Below are positions 8,346 to 18,650 of a stretch of DNA of 64,000 bases, piece by piece (the stretch's first letter is position 1; the number at the start of each line of letters is the position of its first letter). Origin of the DNA: AP-15 sp963700195. Lineage in GTDB: Bacteria > Pseudomonadota > Alphaproteobacteria > ATCC43930 > CGMCC-115725. The translations under genes were made by a program, and so were the position numbers. The notes under the pieces were generated by a model. That model ran no database searches. It was not told the DNA's origin and saw nothing but the letters and a program-made list of their open reading frames with translations. Location: the NCBI GenBank assembly GCA_963700195.1, contig CAVOWQ010000003.1:379221-443220 (forward strand), written 5' to 3'.

Positions 8346-9527
8346 TTACAACCAGGCCAGCGTGTCCGGGGCGAGGCCGAGGAGATACTGGCCTACGGTC
8401 TCGAAATGCTCCTGGCGGCCCTGCACTTGCTGCGAGACGGTATGGATGTCGCGGAAGCGGCGCTCGAACGGGTTCTCTTCGAAGATCGCGGTCGATCCGG
8501 CGGCATGATAGGCCATGTCGACCACGCTCATCGACTGATGGATCGCGAAAGTCGAGGCGAGCCGGATCGCCATCCTCTGGTCGAGCGTGATATGGCCCGA
8601 CCGGTCGACCTCCCCGGTAATCTCTTTGAGCGATCGGTACAAGGAAGCGCGGGCGGAGCACAGGCGTGCCTCGGCCTGCGCGACCTGCGATTGGACGACA
8701 TTGTTGTCGCGCAGGGTTTTCTTGCCGCGGAACGGAACCTTGTCGCGCGCCAGCTCGATGAAGGCGTCGAGGGTGCTACGGGCGATGCCCATCGCCACCC
8801 CGGCAAACCCCGAGGCATAGAGCTGCAGGCTGCTGAAGCGGTAGAGCACGCCATGTTCGCGGCGGGCGCTGTCGTCGCGCGCCGCGACAAACACTTCCGG
8901 CACGAAGAGGTCGCTCACCGAATACTTGTCGCTGCCGGTGCCGCGCAGCCCCATGACATGCCAGATGTCGGTCATCTCGGCGCAGGATTTTGGGAAAATC
9001 GGGGTGCGGATGACGGGACTGCCGTCGGGGTGCAACAGCTGCGTGCCGTTCGCGTCGTAAATCGGCACATGGCAGCCGAGCCACGCCGCATTGTGGCTGC
9101 CGCTTGCAAAGCTCCAGGTCGCCGTCACCCGGTAGCCGCCCTCGACGATTCGTGCTTTTCCGGGTCCCGGACCCCAGGCGAGGATGCCCCGCGGACCGCC
9201 AAAGACCTCCTTGGCGGCGCCAGGATCGAGATAGGCCGCGGTCATCGAGCAGCCGGCACCCTGGTTCAGGCACCACGCCGCGCTGGCATCTCCCTTGGCG
9301 ATTTCCTCGACCACCCGGACATAGGGTGCGGGCAGGAGCTCGGCGCCGCCCATCGAGCGCGGCAGCAACATCCGGAAGAAGCCGCGCTCGACCATCGCCG
9401 CGACCACCGGCTCAGGCAATTCGCGCTGCCGCTCGATCTCGGGCGCGGCGGCGGCGAGCTCGGGAACAAAGGCGCGCGCCCGTTCGAGATATTCGGCGCC
9501 CGGATCACCTGCTGCCGTCGACCGCAT
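8346..9527 (-). CDS. Acyl-CoA dehydrogenase family flavoprotein (possibly HpaH/DszC-type monooxygenase)
   Basis: A 393-aa protein with the three-part acyl-CoA-dehydrogenase fold: N-terminal helices (LPEPVVAAMVERGFFRMLLP), the central beta domain starting near GGYRVTATWSFASGSHNAAW, and a C-terminal helical bundle. WSFASG and the lack of the usual catalytic Glu region of fatty-acid dehydrogenases point to the subgroup acting as two-component flavin monooxygenases (HpaB/DszC-like). That subgroup call is inference. It is divergent from mutL, with a short 51-base gap holding both promoters. Confidence 0.72.
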   Translation of the reverse strand: MRSTAAGDPGAEYLERARAFVPELAAAAPEIERQRELPEPVVAAMVERGFFRMLLPRSMGGAELLPAPYVRVVEEIAKGDASAAWCLNQGAGCSMTAAYLDPGAAKEVFGGPRGILAWGPGPGKARIVEGGYRVTATWSFASGSHNAAWLGCHVPIYDANGTQLLHPDGSPVIRTPIFPKSCAEMTDIWHVMGLRGTGSDKYSVSDLFVPEVFVAARDDSARREHGVLYRFSSLQLYASGFAGVAMGIARSTLDAFIELARDKVPFRGKKTLRDNNVVQSQVAQAEARLCSARASLYRSLKEITGEVDRSGHITLDQRMAIRLASTFAIHQSMSVVDMAYHAAGSTAIFEENPFERRFRDIHTVSQQVQGRQEHFETVGQYLLGLAPDTLAWL

Positions 9528-9578
9528 CCCTCGCTCCTCTACCTATGATCGCGCCTTCCGTTAGCATAAACTCGGCCG

Positions 9579-11342
9579 ATGGCGATCCGTCTTCTCCCTC
9601 CGGTCCTCGTCAATCGCATCGCCGCCGGCGAAGTCATCGAGCGGCCGGCTGCGGCGGTCAAGGAATTGGTCGAAAACGCGATCGACGCCGGCGCCTCCCG
9701 CATCGACGTCACATTGAGCGAAGGCGGCCAGGCACTGATCGCGGTCGCCGACAATGGCGGCGGCATGACCGCGCAAGAGCTGGTCTTGGCGGTCGAACGG
9801 CACTGCACGTCGAAATTGCCGGAGGACGATCTGTTGCGCATCGCCTCGCTCGGCTTCCGCGGCGAGGCGTTGCCGTCGATCGGCGCGGTCAGCCGGATGC
9901 GGATCGTCTCGCGGCCGCCCGGCGCCGACAACGCGTGGGAGATCGTCGTCGAGGCGGGCAGGAAGTCGACCCCGGTGCCCGTGGCGCATCCACCAGGAAC
10001 GCGGGTCGAGGTGCGCGATCTGTTCTTCGCGACCCCGGCGCGGCTTAAATTTTTGAAGACGCCGCGCACCGAGCGCGACATGGCCGTCGATTCGGTACGC
10101 CGGCTCGCGATGGCCTATCCCGGAATATCGTTCACGGTAATCGGCGACGAGGAGCGCGCGCTGTTACGCCTCCCCGCGGCCGGCGACACTGAAGCGGCAA
10201 TCGCCCGCCGCACAAGGCTCGCGGCGCTGTTGGGCCGCGACTTCGCCGAGAATTCGGTCGAGATCGATGCCGAGCGGGGCGGGTTTCGGCTGACCGGGCT
10301 GATCGGGTTGCCGACCCTCAACCGCGCCGCGCCGCGCGACCAGTATCTCGTCGTCAACGGGCGGCCGGTGCGCGACAAACTGCTGGTCGGCGCCGTCCGC
10401 GGCGCCTACCAGGATGTGCTCGCCCGCGACCGCCACCCGATGGTCGCATTGTTTGTCGACGGCCCGCCCGAGGAAATCGACGTCAACGTCCATCCGGCCA
10501 AGGCCGAGGTGCGGTTCCGCGACGCCGCATTGGTGCGCGGTCTGATCGTCGGGGCGCTGCGCAACGCATTGGCCGCCGCTGGGCACCGCGCCTCGTCGAC
10601 CGTCGCCGCCGGGGCGGTCGCCGCGTTCCGCCCGGGGTCCGGCATCGCAACCTCGAGTATGCCGCACTTCGCGTTCCCGCTCTCGCCGCCGACCCCGTCA
10701 CTGGCGCTCGCCGAGAGCGCCAACAATTTTCTGCGGCCGACCGAGGAAGCTCCGGCGACAGAGGCGCCGCTCGGCTCGGCACGAGCGCAGTTGCACCGGA
10801 CCTACATCTTGGCCGAGACCCCGACCGGGATCGTCCTCGTCGATCAGCATGCGGCACATGAGCGCCTCGTTTACGAACGCATGAAGGAGGCGCTCGCGGC
10901 GCAGGGCGTGGCGCGCCAGGCGCTGCTGCTGCCCGAGATCGTCGAGCTCGACGAGACCGGCGCCGCGCGGCTTGCCGCACGCGCCGAGGAGCTCGCCGAA
11001 TTCGGGGTCGTCCTCGAGCCGTTCGGACCCGGTGCCGTCGTCGTCCGCGAGGTCCCGGCGTTGCTGCCGGGGCTCGATGTCGGCGCCCTGGTGCGCGACC
11101 TCGCCGACGAGCTCGCCGAATGGGGCGACACGCTGGCGTTGAAGGAGCGCATCGAGACGGTTTGCGGCACTCTCGCCTGCCACACCAGCGTGCGCGCCGG
11201 ACGGCACCTCTCGCCCGCCGAGATGGACGCATTGCTGCGCCAGATGGAGGCCACCCCCAACAGCGGCCAGTGCAATCACGGCCGCCCGACCTATATCGCG
11301 CTCGACCTCACCGACATCGAGCGGCTGTTCGGGCGGCGGTAA
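9579..11342 (+). CDS. mutL: DNA mismatch repair protein MutL
   Basis: A 587-aa MutL. The GHKL ATPase motifs are present: ELVENAIDAGAS (motif I), DNGGGM (II) and LGFRGEALPSIG (III). The linker is Pro/Ala-rich (about residues 340-395). The C-terminal domain contains DQHAAHERLVYE (about 421-432), which fits the endonuclease motif DQHA-x2-E-x4-E, so this MutL should nick DNA itself, as in bacteria lacking MutH. CNHGRPTY near the C-terminus is the conserved metal-site motif. The frame is intact. Confidence 0.95.
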   Translation: MAIRLLPPVLVNRIAAGEVIERPAAAVKELVENAIDAGASRIDVTLSEGGQALIAVADNGGGMTAQELVLAVERHCTSKLPEDDLLRIASLGFRGEALPSIGAVSRMRIVSRPPGADNAWEIVVEAGRKSTPVPVAHPPGTRVEVRDLFFATPARLKFLKTPRTERDMAVDSVRRLAMAYPGISFTVIGDEERALLRLPAAGDTEAAIARRTRLAALLGRDFAENSVEIDAERGGFRLTGLIGLPTLNRAAPRDQYLVVNGRPVRDKLLVGAVRGAYQDVLARDRHPMVALFVDGPPEEIDVNVHPAKAEVRFRDAALVRGLIVGALRNALAAAGHRASSTVAAGAVAAFRPGSGIATSSMPHFAFPLSPPTPSLALAESANNFLRPTEEAPATEAPLGSARAQLHRTYILAETPTGIVLVDQHAAHERLVYERMKEALAAQGVARQALLLPEIVELDETGAARLAARAEELAEFGVVLEPFGPGAVVVREVPALLPGLDVGALVRDLADELAEWGDTLALKERIETVCGTLACHTSVRAGRHLSPAEMDALLRQMEATPNSGQCNHGRPTYIALDLTDIERLFGRR

Positions 11343-11357
11343 GAGCCCGGGTGAGAG

Positions 11358-11561
11358 CTATTTGGCTGCTGCTTGCACTGGCGCAATCTCGCCACTTCTG
11401 CGCCGCACGCTGATTACCTCGATGCCGATCGGGTTGCCGGTCGGGTCGAACTCTACGAACACACCGGGGGCGACTTCCTCGGACGTATCAGAACGCACGC
11501 CCTGCCGACCGAATGCGATATGGAGCACGTCGGCCTCTGGATCGTAAGTGGTCCGGATCAC
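11358..11561 (-). CDS. DUF2283 domain-containing protein
   Basis: A 67-aa protein beginning VIRTTYDPEADVLHIAF, the characteristic DUF2283 opening, followed by EVAPGVFVEFDPTGNPIGIEVI. I chose GTG at 11561 because it overlaps, as GTGA, the repaired stop of the upstream DUF4258 gene. A longer ATG start at 11600 would overlap that gene heavily. The function of DUF2283 is unknown. The tight pairing with DUF4258 resembles a toxin-antitoxin arrangement, which is inference. Confidence 0.75.
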   Translation of the reverse strand: MIRTTYDPEADVLHIAFGRQGVRSDTSEEVAPGVFVEFDPTGNPIGIEVISVRRRSGEIAPVQAAAK

Positions 11562-11799
11562 AGCTTTGCTCCGCTGTCCCAATGCGCCGTCACCACGCAA
11601 ATATCATCGCCATCGGGTCGGTGAACCAGCGAAGCACGCGGTTTCCGAATTCGGGAATGACTTTATATGAGCGGCTCAGGGCCGGGTCGGTCGTATCCGT
11701 GACGACGCGATCCGAAGAGGTGAGCGCGGCCTCAATGTAGGAAAGCAAGATACCGCGCACCTCCATCTCATCGGTCGTGTGCTTGCTGAGCTTTACCAT
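11558..11799 (-). CDS. DUF4258 domain-containing protein (one frameshift near the C-terminus)
   Basis: The protein starts MVKLSKHTTDEMEVRGI and continues SDRVVTDTTDPALSRSYKVI, a DUF4258 pattern (a small RelE-like fold family). As given, the frame ends early after PMAMIFAW. Adding one G to the GGG at 11615-11617 gives PDGDDICVVTAHWDSGAKL and a stop at 11558 that overlaps the GTG start of the DUF2283 gene by four bases. That coupling supports the repaired version of about 80 aa. It may be the toxin-like partner of a two-gene module. Confidence 0.72.
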
Positions 11800-11847
11800 T
11801 GCCGAGCCTACAACGCACGGTGCCGCCTTGCCGACGAGAGGGTCGGG

Positions 11848-14800
11848 CTAGTCAGTCTCGACGGGGCGCGGCCGCAGACGCCGGAAGCGGGCGCCGCTGC
11901 GCTCGCGAATGGTCTGGAAGGTGACGTAGAGCATCGGAATGATGAAGAGCCCGATCGCGCTCGCGGCGATCATGCCGGCGAAGACCGGGGTGCCGACGTC
12001 GTGGCGGCTGATCTCGGCGGCGCCCTGCGCGACGACCAGCGGGTAGACGCCGAGGATGAAGGCGAAGGAGGTCATCATCACGGCGCGAAACCGCATCCGC
12101 GCGCCGAGCACCGCGGCCTCGCGGATGTCCATCCCCTCCTCGCGCCGGTCCTTGGCGAATTCGACGATCAGGATGCCGTTCTTCGCGGCCATAGCGATCA
12201 GCACGACGAGCCCGATCTCGGCATAGAGGTCGAGCGACAGGTGAAAAACCAAAATTCCGAGAAACGCCCCGAGCACCCCGACCGGCACCGAGAGCAATAC
12301 CGGGACCGGGATCATCCAGCTTTCGTAGAGGCCGACGAGGAACAGAAACGCGAACAGCACGGCGAGCCCCAGGATCGGGCCGGTCTGCCCGGAAGCCGCG
12401 AATTCCTGATAGGCGGTTCCGGTCCATTCATAGCCATAGCCCGAGGGCAAGGTCTTGTCTGAGAGCTGTGCCATCGCCGCGAGTGCGGTCCCGGACGAGG
12501 TACCCGGAGACGGACTGCCCTGTATCGGGATCGCGCGGTAGTTGTTGTAGCGGGTGATGACCTGCGGCCCGACGACGACGCGAGCGGTGGCGATCGACTG
12601 CAACGGCACATCGGTGCCGAATCTTATTGCGAATGTAGATCTGCCACAGTGAGGAGACGTCTCTGCGGTCCGCCCCTTCGCCCTCGATATTGACCTGCCA
12701 GACCCGGCCAAACAGGTTGAAGTTGTTGATGTAGATGCCGCCCAGTGTCGCCTGCAATGCGCCGAAAACATCGTTCATGCTAAGGCCCAGCGCCTGCGCC
12801 TTCTCGCGGTCGATGTCGAGCCAGATCGACGGATTGCTGGCGGTGAAGGTCGAGAAGACGCGGGTCAGCCGCGGGTCCTGGTTGGCGACCGCGAGAAGCC
12901 CTTGCATGACGCTGTTCATCGCGACCGGTTCCTGCCCCTCCAGCCCCTCGAGCCGGTATTCGAACCCGCCCGTCGTCGACAGCCCGATGATGGGCGGCAG
13001 GTTGAACGGGATGATGGTCGCGGTGCGGATTTGCTGACCCTCAGCGAACAACTTTGCGATCAGCGCCTGCGCCGAATTGGCCGCGCCGACGCGGTCGGCA
13101 AAAGGCTTCAGGGTGGGAACCACAAACCCCGTATTCGGCTCGTTGACACTGTCGATGATCGAAAACCCGACGATCGCGAAAACGTTCTGGACCTGCGGCA
13201 TCTGCTTCAGCACAGCCTCGATGCGCTTGACCGCGTCACGCGTGCGCATGACCGAAGCGCCGTCTGGCAATTGCACATTGATAAAGAAAGCACCTTGGTC
13301 CTCTTCCGGTAGAAACCCCGTCGGCGTTCGCAAGGACAGAAGATAAACCCCCACAGCACTCGCCAATATCGCCACGATGCCGAGTACCGAGACGCGCACC
13401 AGGCGGCGCACGATCGCCGCGTAGCCGTCGCGGATATTGTCGATGCGCCGCAACACCCAGCCCATCGGGCCGCGCTTCGGGCCGCTGGGACGAAGGAAAA
13501 CGGCACACAGCGCCGGCGACAAGGTCAGCGCATTCAATGCCGAAATCAGCATCGCAACGCTGATCGTCACCGCGAATTGCCGAAACAAGGTTCCCGCGAT
13601 GCCGGGGATGAAGGCGATCGGCACGAAGACCGACAGCAGGACCAACGTGATTGCGATAATCGGCGCGGTGATTTCCGTCATCGCCTTTTTTGTCGCGTCC
13701 CCCGGCGACAGGTTCGGTTCTTCCTCCATTACGCGTTCGACGTTCTCGACAACGACGATCGCGTCGTCGACCAGGATGCCGATCGCCAGCACCATCGCGA
13801 GCAGCGATATCGTATTGGCTGAATAGCCCATCACCAGCAGCACCGCGAAGCTGCCGATCAAACTGACCGGCACGGCAATTGACGGAATGAGGGTCGCGCG
13901 TAGACTGCCGAGAAACACGAAGACGACGATCACGACCAACCCAAAGGCTATCAACAGCGTGATCAGCACGTCATGGATCGTCGCCTGGACGAAAGTGGTC
14001 GTGTCGTAATTGACGAGGTATTTGAGACCCTCTGGGAACCGGTGGCTCAAGCGGTCCAAATTGGCGACGACCTGAGCAGCGGTTTGCACAGCATTGGCGC
14101 CGGGAGAGAGATAGATGCCGATCGCTACAGCGGGCTGGCCGTTGAGGCGGCCTTCAACATCCTGGTTCTGGGCGCCGAGATCGACCCGTGCGACATCGCG
14201 GACGCGCAGCAGAGACCCGTCGGGATTGGCGCGCAAGACGATATTGCCGAACTGCTCGGGCGTCGTCAGGCGGCCCTGCGTCTGCACGTTCATCTGGAAT
14301 TGCTGGTCGTCTACCGATCGGGCGTGCGCCGATCCGGCCAACCGGCGCCTCTACGTTCTGCGCCTGGATGGCCGCGATCACATCGGCCGGGGTCAACTGC
14401 AGATTGTCGAGGCGCTGGGTGTCGAACCAGATGCGCATCGAGTAATTGAGCGCGCCGAACAAGCGCGCCTGGCCGACCCCGGGTGTGCGGGACAATACGT
14501 CGAGCACATTGATGATCGCGTAATTGGTGATGAACAGCGGATCCTGCTTGCCGTTCTCGCTGTAGAGCATGATGAATTGCAGGACCGCCGACGATTTCTT
14601 CTGTATCGTCAGCCCCTCCAGCTGGACTTCGGGAGGGAGCTGGGCCAAGGCGGTCTGAACCCGGTTATTGACGGCGTTGGTGTCGATGTCGGGATCGCTG
14701 CCGAGCACAAAGCTGACGGTCAGGTTGTAGCTGCCGTCATTGCCGCTAGTCGAATTCATGTAGATCATCTTGTCGACGCCGACGACCTGCGCCTCGATCG

Positions 14801-14993
14801 GCTGAGCGACGCTCGATTCGACGACGGCGGCGGAGGCGCCGGGATAGGTGGCCGAGACTACGATCTGCGGCGGTACGATGTCCGGGAACTGCGCGACCGG
14901 AATGCGCAGCAGCGCCAGAGCGCCGGCGATCGTGATGACGAGCGCAATGACGATCGCGAGCCGCGGCCGATCGACAAAGATCGCCGAGATCAT
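11848..14993 (-). CDS. RND multidrug efflux permease, AcrB/MexB (HAE1) family (two frameshifts)
   Basis: Inner-membrane proton-driven pump of a tripartite exporter, about 1048 residues after repair, the normal HAE1 size. The N-terminus MISAIFVDRPRLAIVIALV is a typical first helix. The proton-relay motif GILVDDAIVVVENVER sits in TM4, GSLRATLIPSIAVPVSLIG before it, and AAKNGILIVEFAK in the second half. Breaks lie near 14310-14325 (GRIGARP to VDDQQF) and near 12621-12623 (YIRNK to FGTDVPL). Each is mended by dropping one base. The start overlaps the stop of the adaptor gene (ATGA). No TolC-type outer-membrane gene is adjacent. Confidence 0.87.
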
Positions 14994-16212
14994 GGCTTCG
15001 CCTTCGGCGCGCTCGGCCCGTCGCCGGCCGCGGAACTGTCGGCGCCACCGCTAGTACCCTGCTCAGGCGCCGGGGAAATCGCCGGCGGCGGGCTCGCCGG
15101 TCCGGGCGATACGACTTCGCCGGGGCGGACGCGCTGCACCCCCTCGCTGATGACCAGCTCTCCTTCGCGTGAGCCCGTTGGTCACGACTGCGGTGGATGG
15201 GGTCGACTGGCCGAGCTGGATAGACCGTCGTTGCGCCTTGTTCTGCGCATCGACGACGTAGACGTAGTCACCTTGCTGATCCGACAGCACCGCAGCCCGC
15301 GGGATGGCGAGAACGGTGATCGGCTGCACGCCTTCGAGCAGCACAGTCACGAATTCTCCATCGAACAGCTCGCGCGGCGCCGGTCCGCCCGGCGGCATGC
15401 CGGGTATCAGCGGGTTGGGAACAACCGCCCGCACCGTGACCGTATCGGTGTTGGTCGCGATTGTCGGCGATACATAATCGAGCTTGCCGTCCTGACCGTA
15501 GATCCGTCCATCGGGTAGGCGCAGCTTGACGATCGCGGCGTTGAGGCCGCCCTTTGGTTCGTAGCGGTCACGCAGATCGAGCCCTGTCGCGCGTCGAGAT
15601 CGGAAAGAGCACATACATCGGGTCCTGGCTGACGAGGTTCGCCAGAGTCCCGCTGGTCGGCGAGACGACATTGCCTTCGGTGACTTCCGTGGCGCTGATC
15701 TTGCCGCCGATCGGGGCGCGGATCTCGGTGTAGCCGAGGTTGATCTCGGCGGTTTCCAGCTGCGCCTGCGCGGCGGCGACCTGCGCAGCCAAAGAACGTT
15801 CATTGGAAACGGTTTGGTCGACGTTCTGCTGCTGGCCGGCGGGCGTCTTCAAAAGATATTGCGCGCGCTCGAGCTGCTTCTCGGCATAGGTGTGCTGGGC
15901 GTCGAGCTGCGCCACGTTGGCCTTGTCGGCGTCGACCAGCGCCTGAAACGGCGGTTGCTCGAGGAGGTAGAGGAGATCGCCCTTTTTGACCTCCGAGCCT
16001 TCGACAAACAGCCGCTTTTCGAGAAAAGCGCTGACCCGGGCAACGAGCGCCACCCGCCCGATCGACTGGATGCGGCCGATAAACTCGTTGGTCTGCGTGA
16101 TCTGCTGCTTCTCAGCGCGGACTACGCCGACCGCCGGCGGCCCGGGTGCGGGTTGCGCTCGGGATGGCAAAGGAAAGAGGACGAGCATGATGACGAGCAG
16201 GAGACGCATCAT
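14990..16212 (-). CDS. RND efflux periplasmic adaptor (AcrA/MexA family; two frameshifts)
   Basis: Membrane fusion protein linking the RND pump to an outer-membrane channel. It has a signal peptide (MMRLLLVIMLVLFPLPSRA), lipoyl half-motifs VSAFLEKRLFVEGSEVKKGD and IRAPIGGKISATEVTEGNVV, and a coiled-coil hairpin between them. The frame breaks near 15582-15590 (before GLDLRDRYEPKGG) and near 15165 (before GELVISEGVQRVRPGE). Removing one base at each site yields about 407 codons ending APKAKP, with the stop overlapping the pump's ATG. The long Pro/Ala/Gly C-terminal tail is unstructured. Confidence 0.85.
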
Positions 16213-16297
16213 AGCGGGTTATATAGCCCATCTTGCCGCTCGTCGCCCTGCGGCCATTTAATACTAACTATCATGCGGGAAAAGTCATGAGGGACCG

Positions 16298-16780
16298 ATG
16301 ATCCATCATCTATCGATCGCTGCGCGCGACCCAAAGCATGTCGCTGGTGTCTTGGCCGAGCTCATGGGCGGCAAGGCGGTGCCGTTTCCGCCCAACCCGG
16401 GGAGCTTCTTTGCGCTTCAGCTCGACGAGCACGGGTCGGGTGTCGAGGTCTACCCGGCGGGAACCGAGCTTCAGCCGGGCGGCCGCGACGGCGGGGGCTT
16501 TGTGAAAAAACCGGAAGCGCGCGGCTTCGGCCCGACCCATTTCGCGCTCAGCGTCGCCACCGATGCCGACAAGGTCGACGCGATCGCCACCCGTGAGGGG
16601 TGGCAATGCTTCCGCTGCAACCGCGGCCCGTTCCATGTGATCGAGGTGTGGGTCGAGAACGAGACGATGGTCGAAATCCTGCCGCCCGAATACGCTGCCG
16701 AATACCTCGCCTTCACCCGCCCCGACAACATCGCGGCGGCGATGGCCGCCGCGGCGCCGCAAGCGGCCCGCCACCGCTAA
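16298..16780 (+). CDS. VOC/glyoxalase superfamily protein
   Basis: A 160-aa protein with a single vicinal-oxygen-chelate-like unit. It begins MIHHLSIAARDPKHVAGVLA, where the His could be a metal ligand, and has PTHFALSVATDADKVDAIA and VWVENETMVEILPPEYA, with a Glu in the position of a third ligand. The reaction is unknown. It is divergent from the efflux adaptor. The ATG is preceded by GAGGGA. Confidence 0.65.
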   Translation: MIHHLSIAARDPKHVAGVLAELMGGKAVPFPPNPGSFFALQLDEHGSGVEVYPAGTELQPGGRDGGGFVKKPEARGFGPTHFALSVATDADKVDAIATREGWQCFRCNRGPFHVIEVWVENETMVEILPPEYAAEYLAFTRPDNIAAAMAAAAPQAARHR

Positions 16781-16867
16781 ATCCGTTCCGGAACACCCCA
16801 ATATGGCGCCCCGCTGCCTTTGTAGCGGGCGCGCCGCCCGACAGCAGTAGCATCAACTTGCGGTCGA

Positions 16868-18321
16868 TTAGACGCCGGCAAGATTTAGTATATCCACTAT
16901 CGTGAACGTGCCATCGATGTTGCTTGGCAGCGTTGGCATCCAGTTCGGGTAAAGACTGCGGTAGGACAGCGCGTCGCCATCGAGCACGCCGATGAAGGTC
17001 TCGGCGACGATGCGGGCGGCGGTGTCCCCCAAACGGTTGCCGCCGTATTGGCTGAACGATTCCGCGAGTAAGTAGTACCAGAGATAGACATCACGCAGCT
17101 GATCGTCGCTGAGCGGGATCGTCTTGCCGCCAAGCTCGCTAGCCATCGCGCGCAACTCGGTCGGTCCCAGGACGGTGGCGCCCCAAGCACACGCTGTATC
17201 CTGGCCGGAGGGCAGCATCAACAACTCGCTGCGCAGAAGATTTCGCGTCGCAAGTGAGCGCTGCGGCACCGCGACGAAGGCCGGCAAAACGCTATTCGGC
17301 AAATCAAGCAAGAGCGTATTGATCTGCGGCTCAATTCGCTTGGCTCGTTGGGCTGGGCTCGCTCGATTGCGATAGAAGACTTCGAAAAATCCACCGCGAA
17401 GGCCGGGTCCACCGGACGCCGCGCAAATCGGTAAGAGGCGTTGTCGGAGCACCCGGATTGGTCGGGAAGAGGTTGAGCGTAACGTTGTTGTTCTATAACG
17501 TAGCGTGACCGGATGGTGGCATGACCAAAACGATAGGCGGCGACCTCGAACTCCACCGGGATGAACGGCTCGTGCTTCTCGGGCTGGCCGGAAGAACCGC
17601 GGACCATGGCGCAGAACGTCCCCGACTATGTCGCTGCCGCAGATCAGCGGGAGAAATTCGTGAACGATCATCCACTGATAGTGCCAACGAAACAACTGCT
17701 GGGCCGCCCGGAACACCGTGTTCTCCAGGTCCTCCGTAGCAGTGTTGGTCTTGGCCGGCGCCCCGAATACGTCGTTGAATGTTCCTGCCACAAGCCGTCG
17801 ACAATGGCGTTGTGGCATTTCAGAAACGCGAACTGGAGCTGCGACACCAGCATGTTCTCATCGTTTCGCGGATCGCCGATCAATGCCGTGCCCTGGGCCG
17901 AGCGAACGAGGTCGTGGGCGCCCACTAGGAGCTTTGTTCCAGGTGACGTGTTGTCGTAAAGGTGTGGGCTCGCCGATGGTCCGGAACCGTAGATGTTATC
18001 GAGGTCGAATGCCGGCGTGCGGAAGTTGCTAATGGCGGCCGGGTCGGACTGGCGTTCGAGACTTGACGTCGGGTCGAAATCAAGGTCGCGATCGATGAAT
18101 TGAGCGAGGAAGGTAAACCCCGCGGCGATCGCCGGACTATCGCGGGTGCCATCCTCCAGCCCGGAATCCATACAACCCTCGGGAGCACCCATCTGGTCCG
18201 CTACAGCAGCCCGTAGGCGTCCGGGGATCCAGTTGCGGCAGCAACCGCCCAAATCGACCTTCCGGCATAAATGCCTGAAGGGACAAAACTTCCTCGTGAG
18301 TTGAACCCATGCATGCCCCAC
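16868..18321 (-). pseudogene. Animal-type haem peroxidase, degraded by frameshifts
   Basis: Fragments of the animal haem peroxidase family (XPO/An_peroxidase) appear in order: FTFLAQFIDRDLDFDPTS, RTPAFDLDNIYGSGPSA, GDPRNDENMLVSQLQFAFL, FRAAQQLFRWHYQWMIVH, PVEFEVAAYRFGHATIR and a C-terminal segment ending MPTLPSNIDGTFTIVDI. The frame changes near 17800, 17590 and 17380, and the direction is not the uniform extra-base pattern seen elsewhere in the window. In addition the expected distal-haem sequence IDHD is IDRD (CGC where CAC is expected), removing the catalytic His. I therefore regard this as a decaying gene rather than only an assembly error. Confidence 0.72.
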
Positions 18322-18650
18322 TCTCCCTAACTCTTTAGCGGGTTAGGGTGAATTAGGTTAACGGGCTACCTTAGCTTGGTTAACCGATCGAATGTGTGAA
18401 CCGGATCAAATTCCGCTATTTTTCGAGATCGTTAAGCACGACCGGCCCGACTGTGGCGAACCTCCTGCGTTGCGACAACAATAAAATAGCCATATTAGGA
18501 TCGCATCATCGTGGGTTGCGGGACTCTTGAGGGCACTGCGTCCGTCGAAAGAAGAGACGGATGCGTCCTGTAAATTCATTGCAAAAACAGGAGGGCGGGA
18601 GGCGCGGTGCCGCATTGCGAAGGGCTGCTCGGGCGATCCAGCCGGCCCAG
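18322..18650. other. Gene-free 329-base stretch with paired GGTTAAC palindromes
   Basis: No credible coding region. Less GC-rich than its surroundings. Two palindromic GGTTAAC(C) sites at 18356-18362 and 18378-18385, 22 bases apart (about two helical turns), lie just upstream of the haem peroxidase and could be a regulator operator. The remainder lies downstream of the oxidase gene and shows nothing recognisable. Confidence 0.4.

Noticed and set aside
14115..15518. Long plus-strand open frame opposite the RND genes
   Set aside because: Arg/Asp-rich antisense shadow; the minus strand carries the conserved pump and adaptor.
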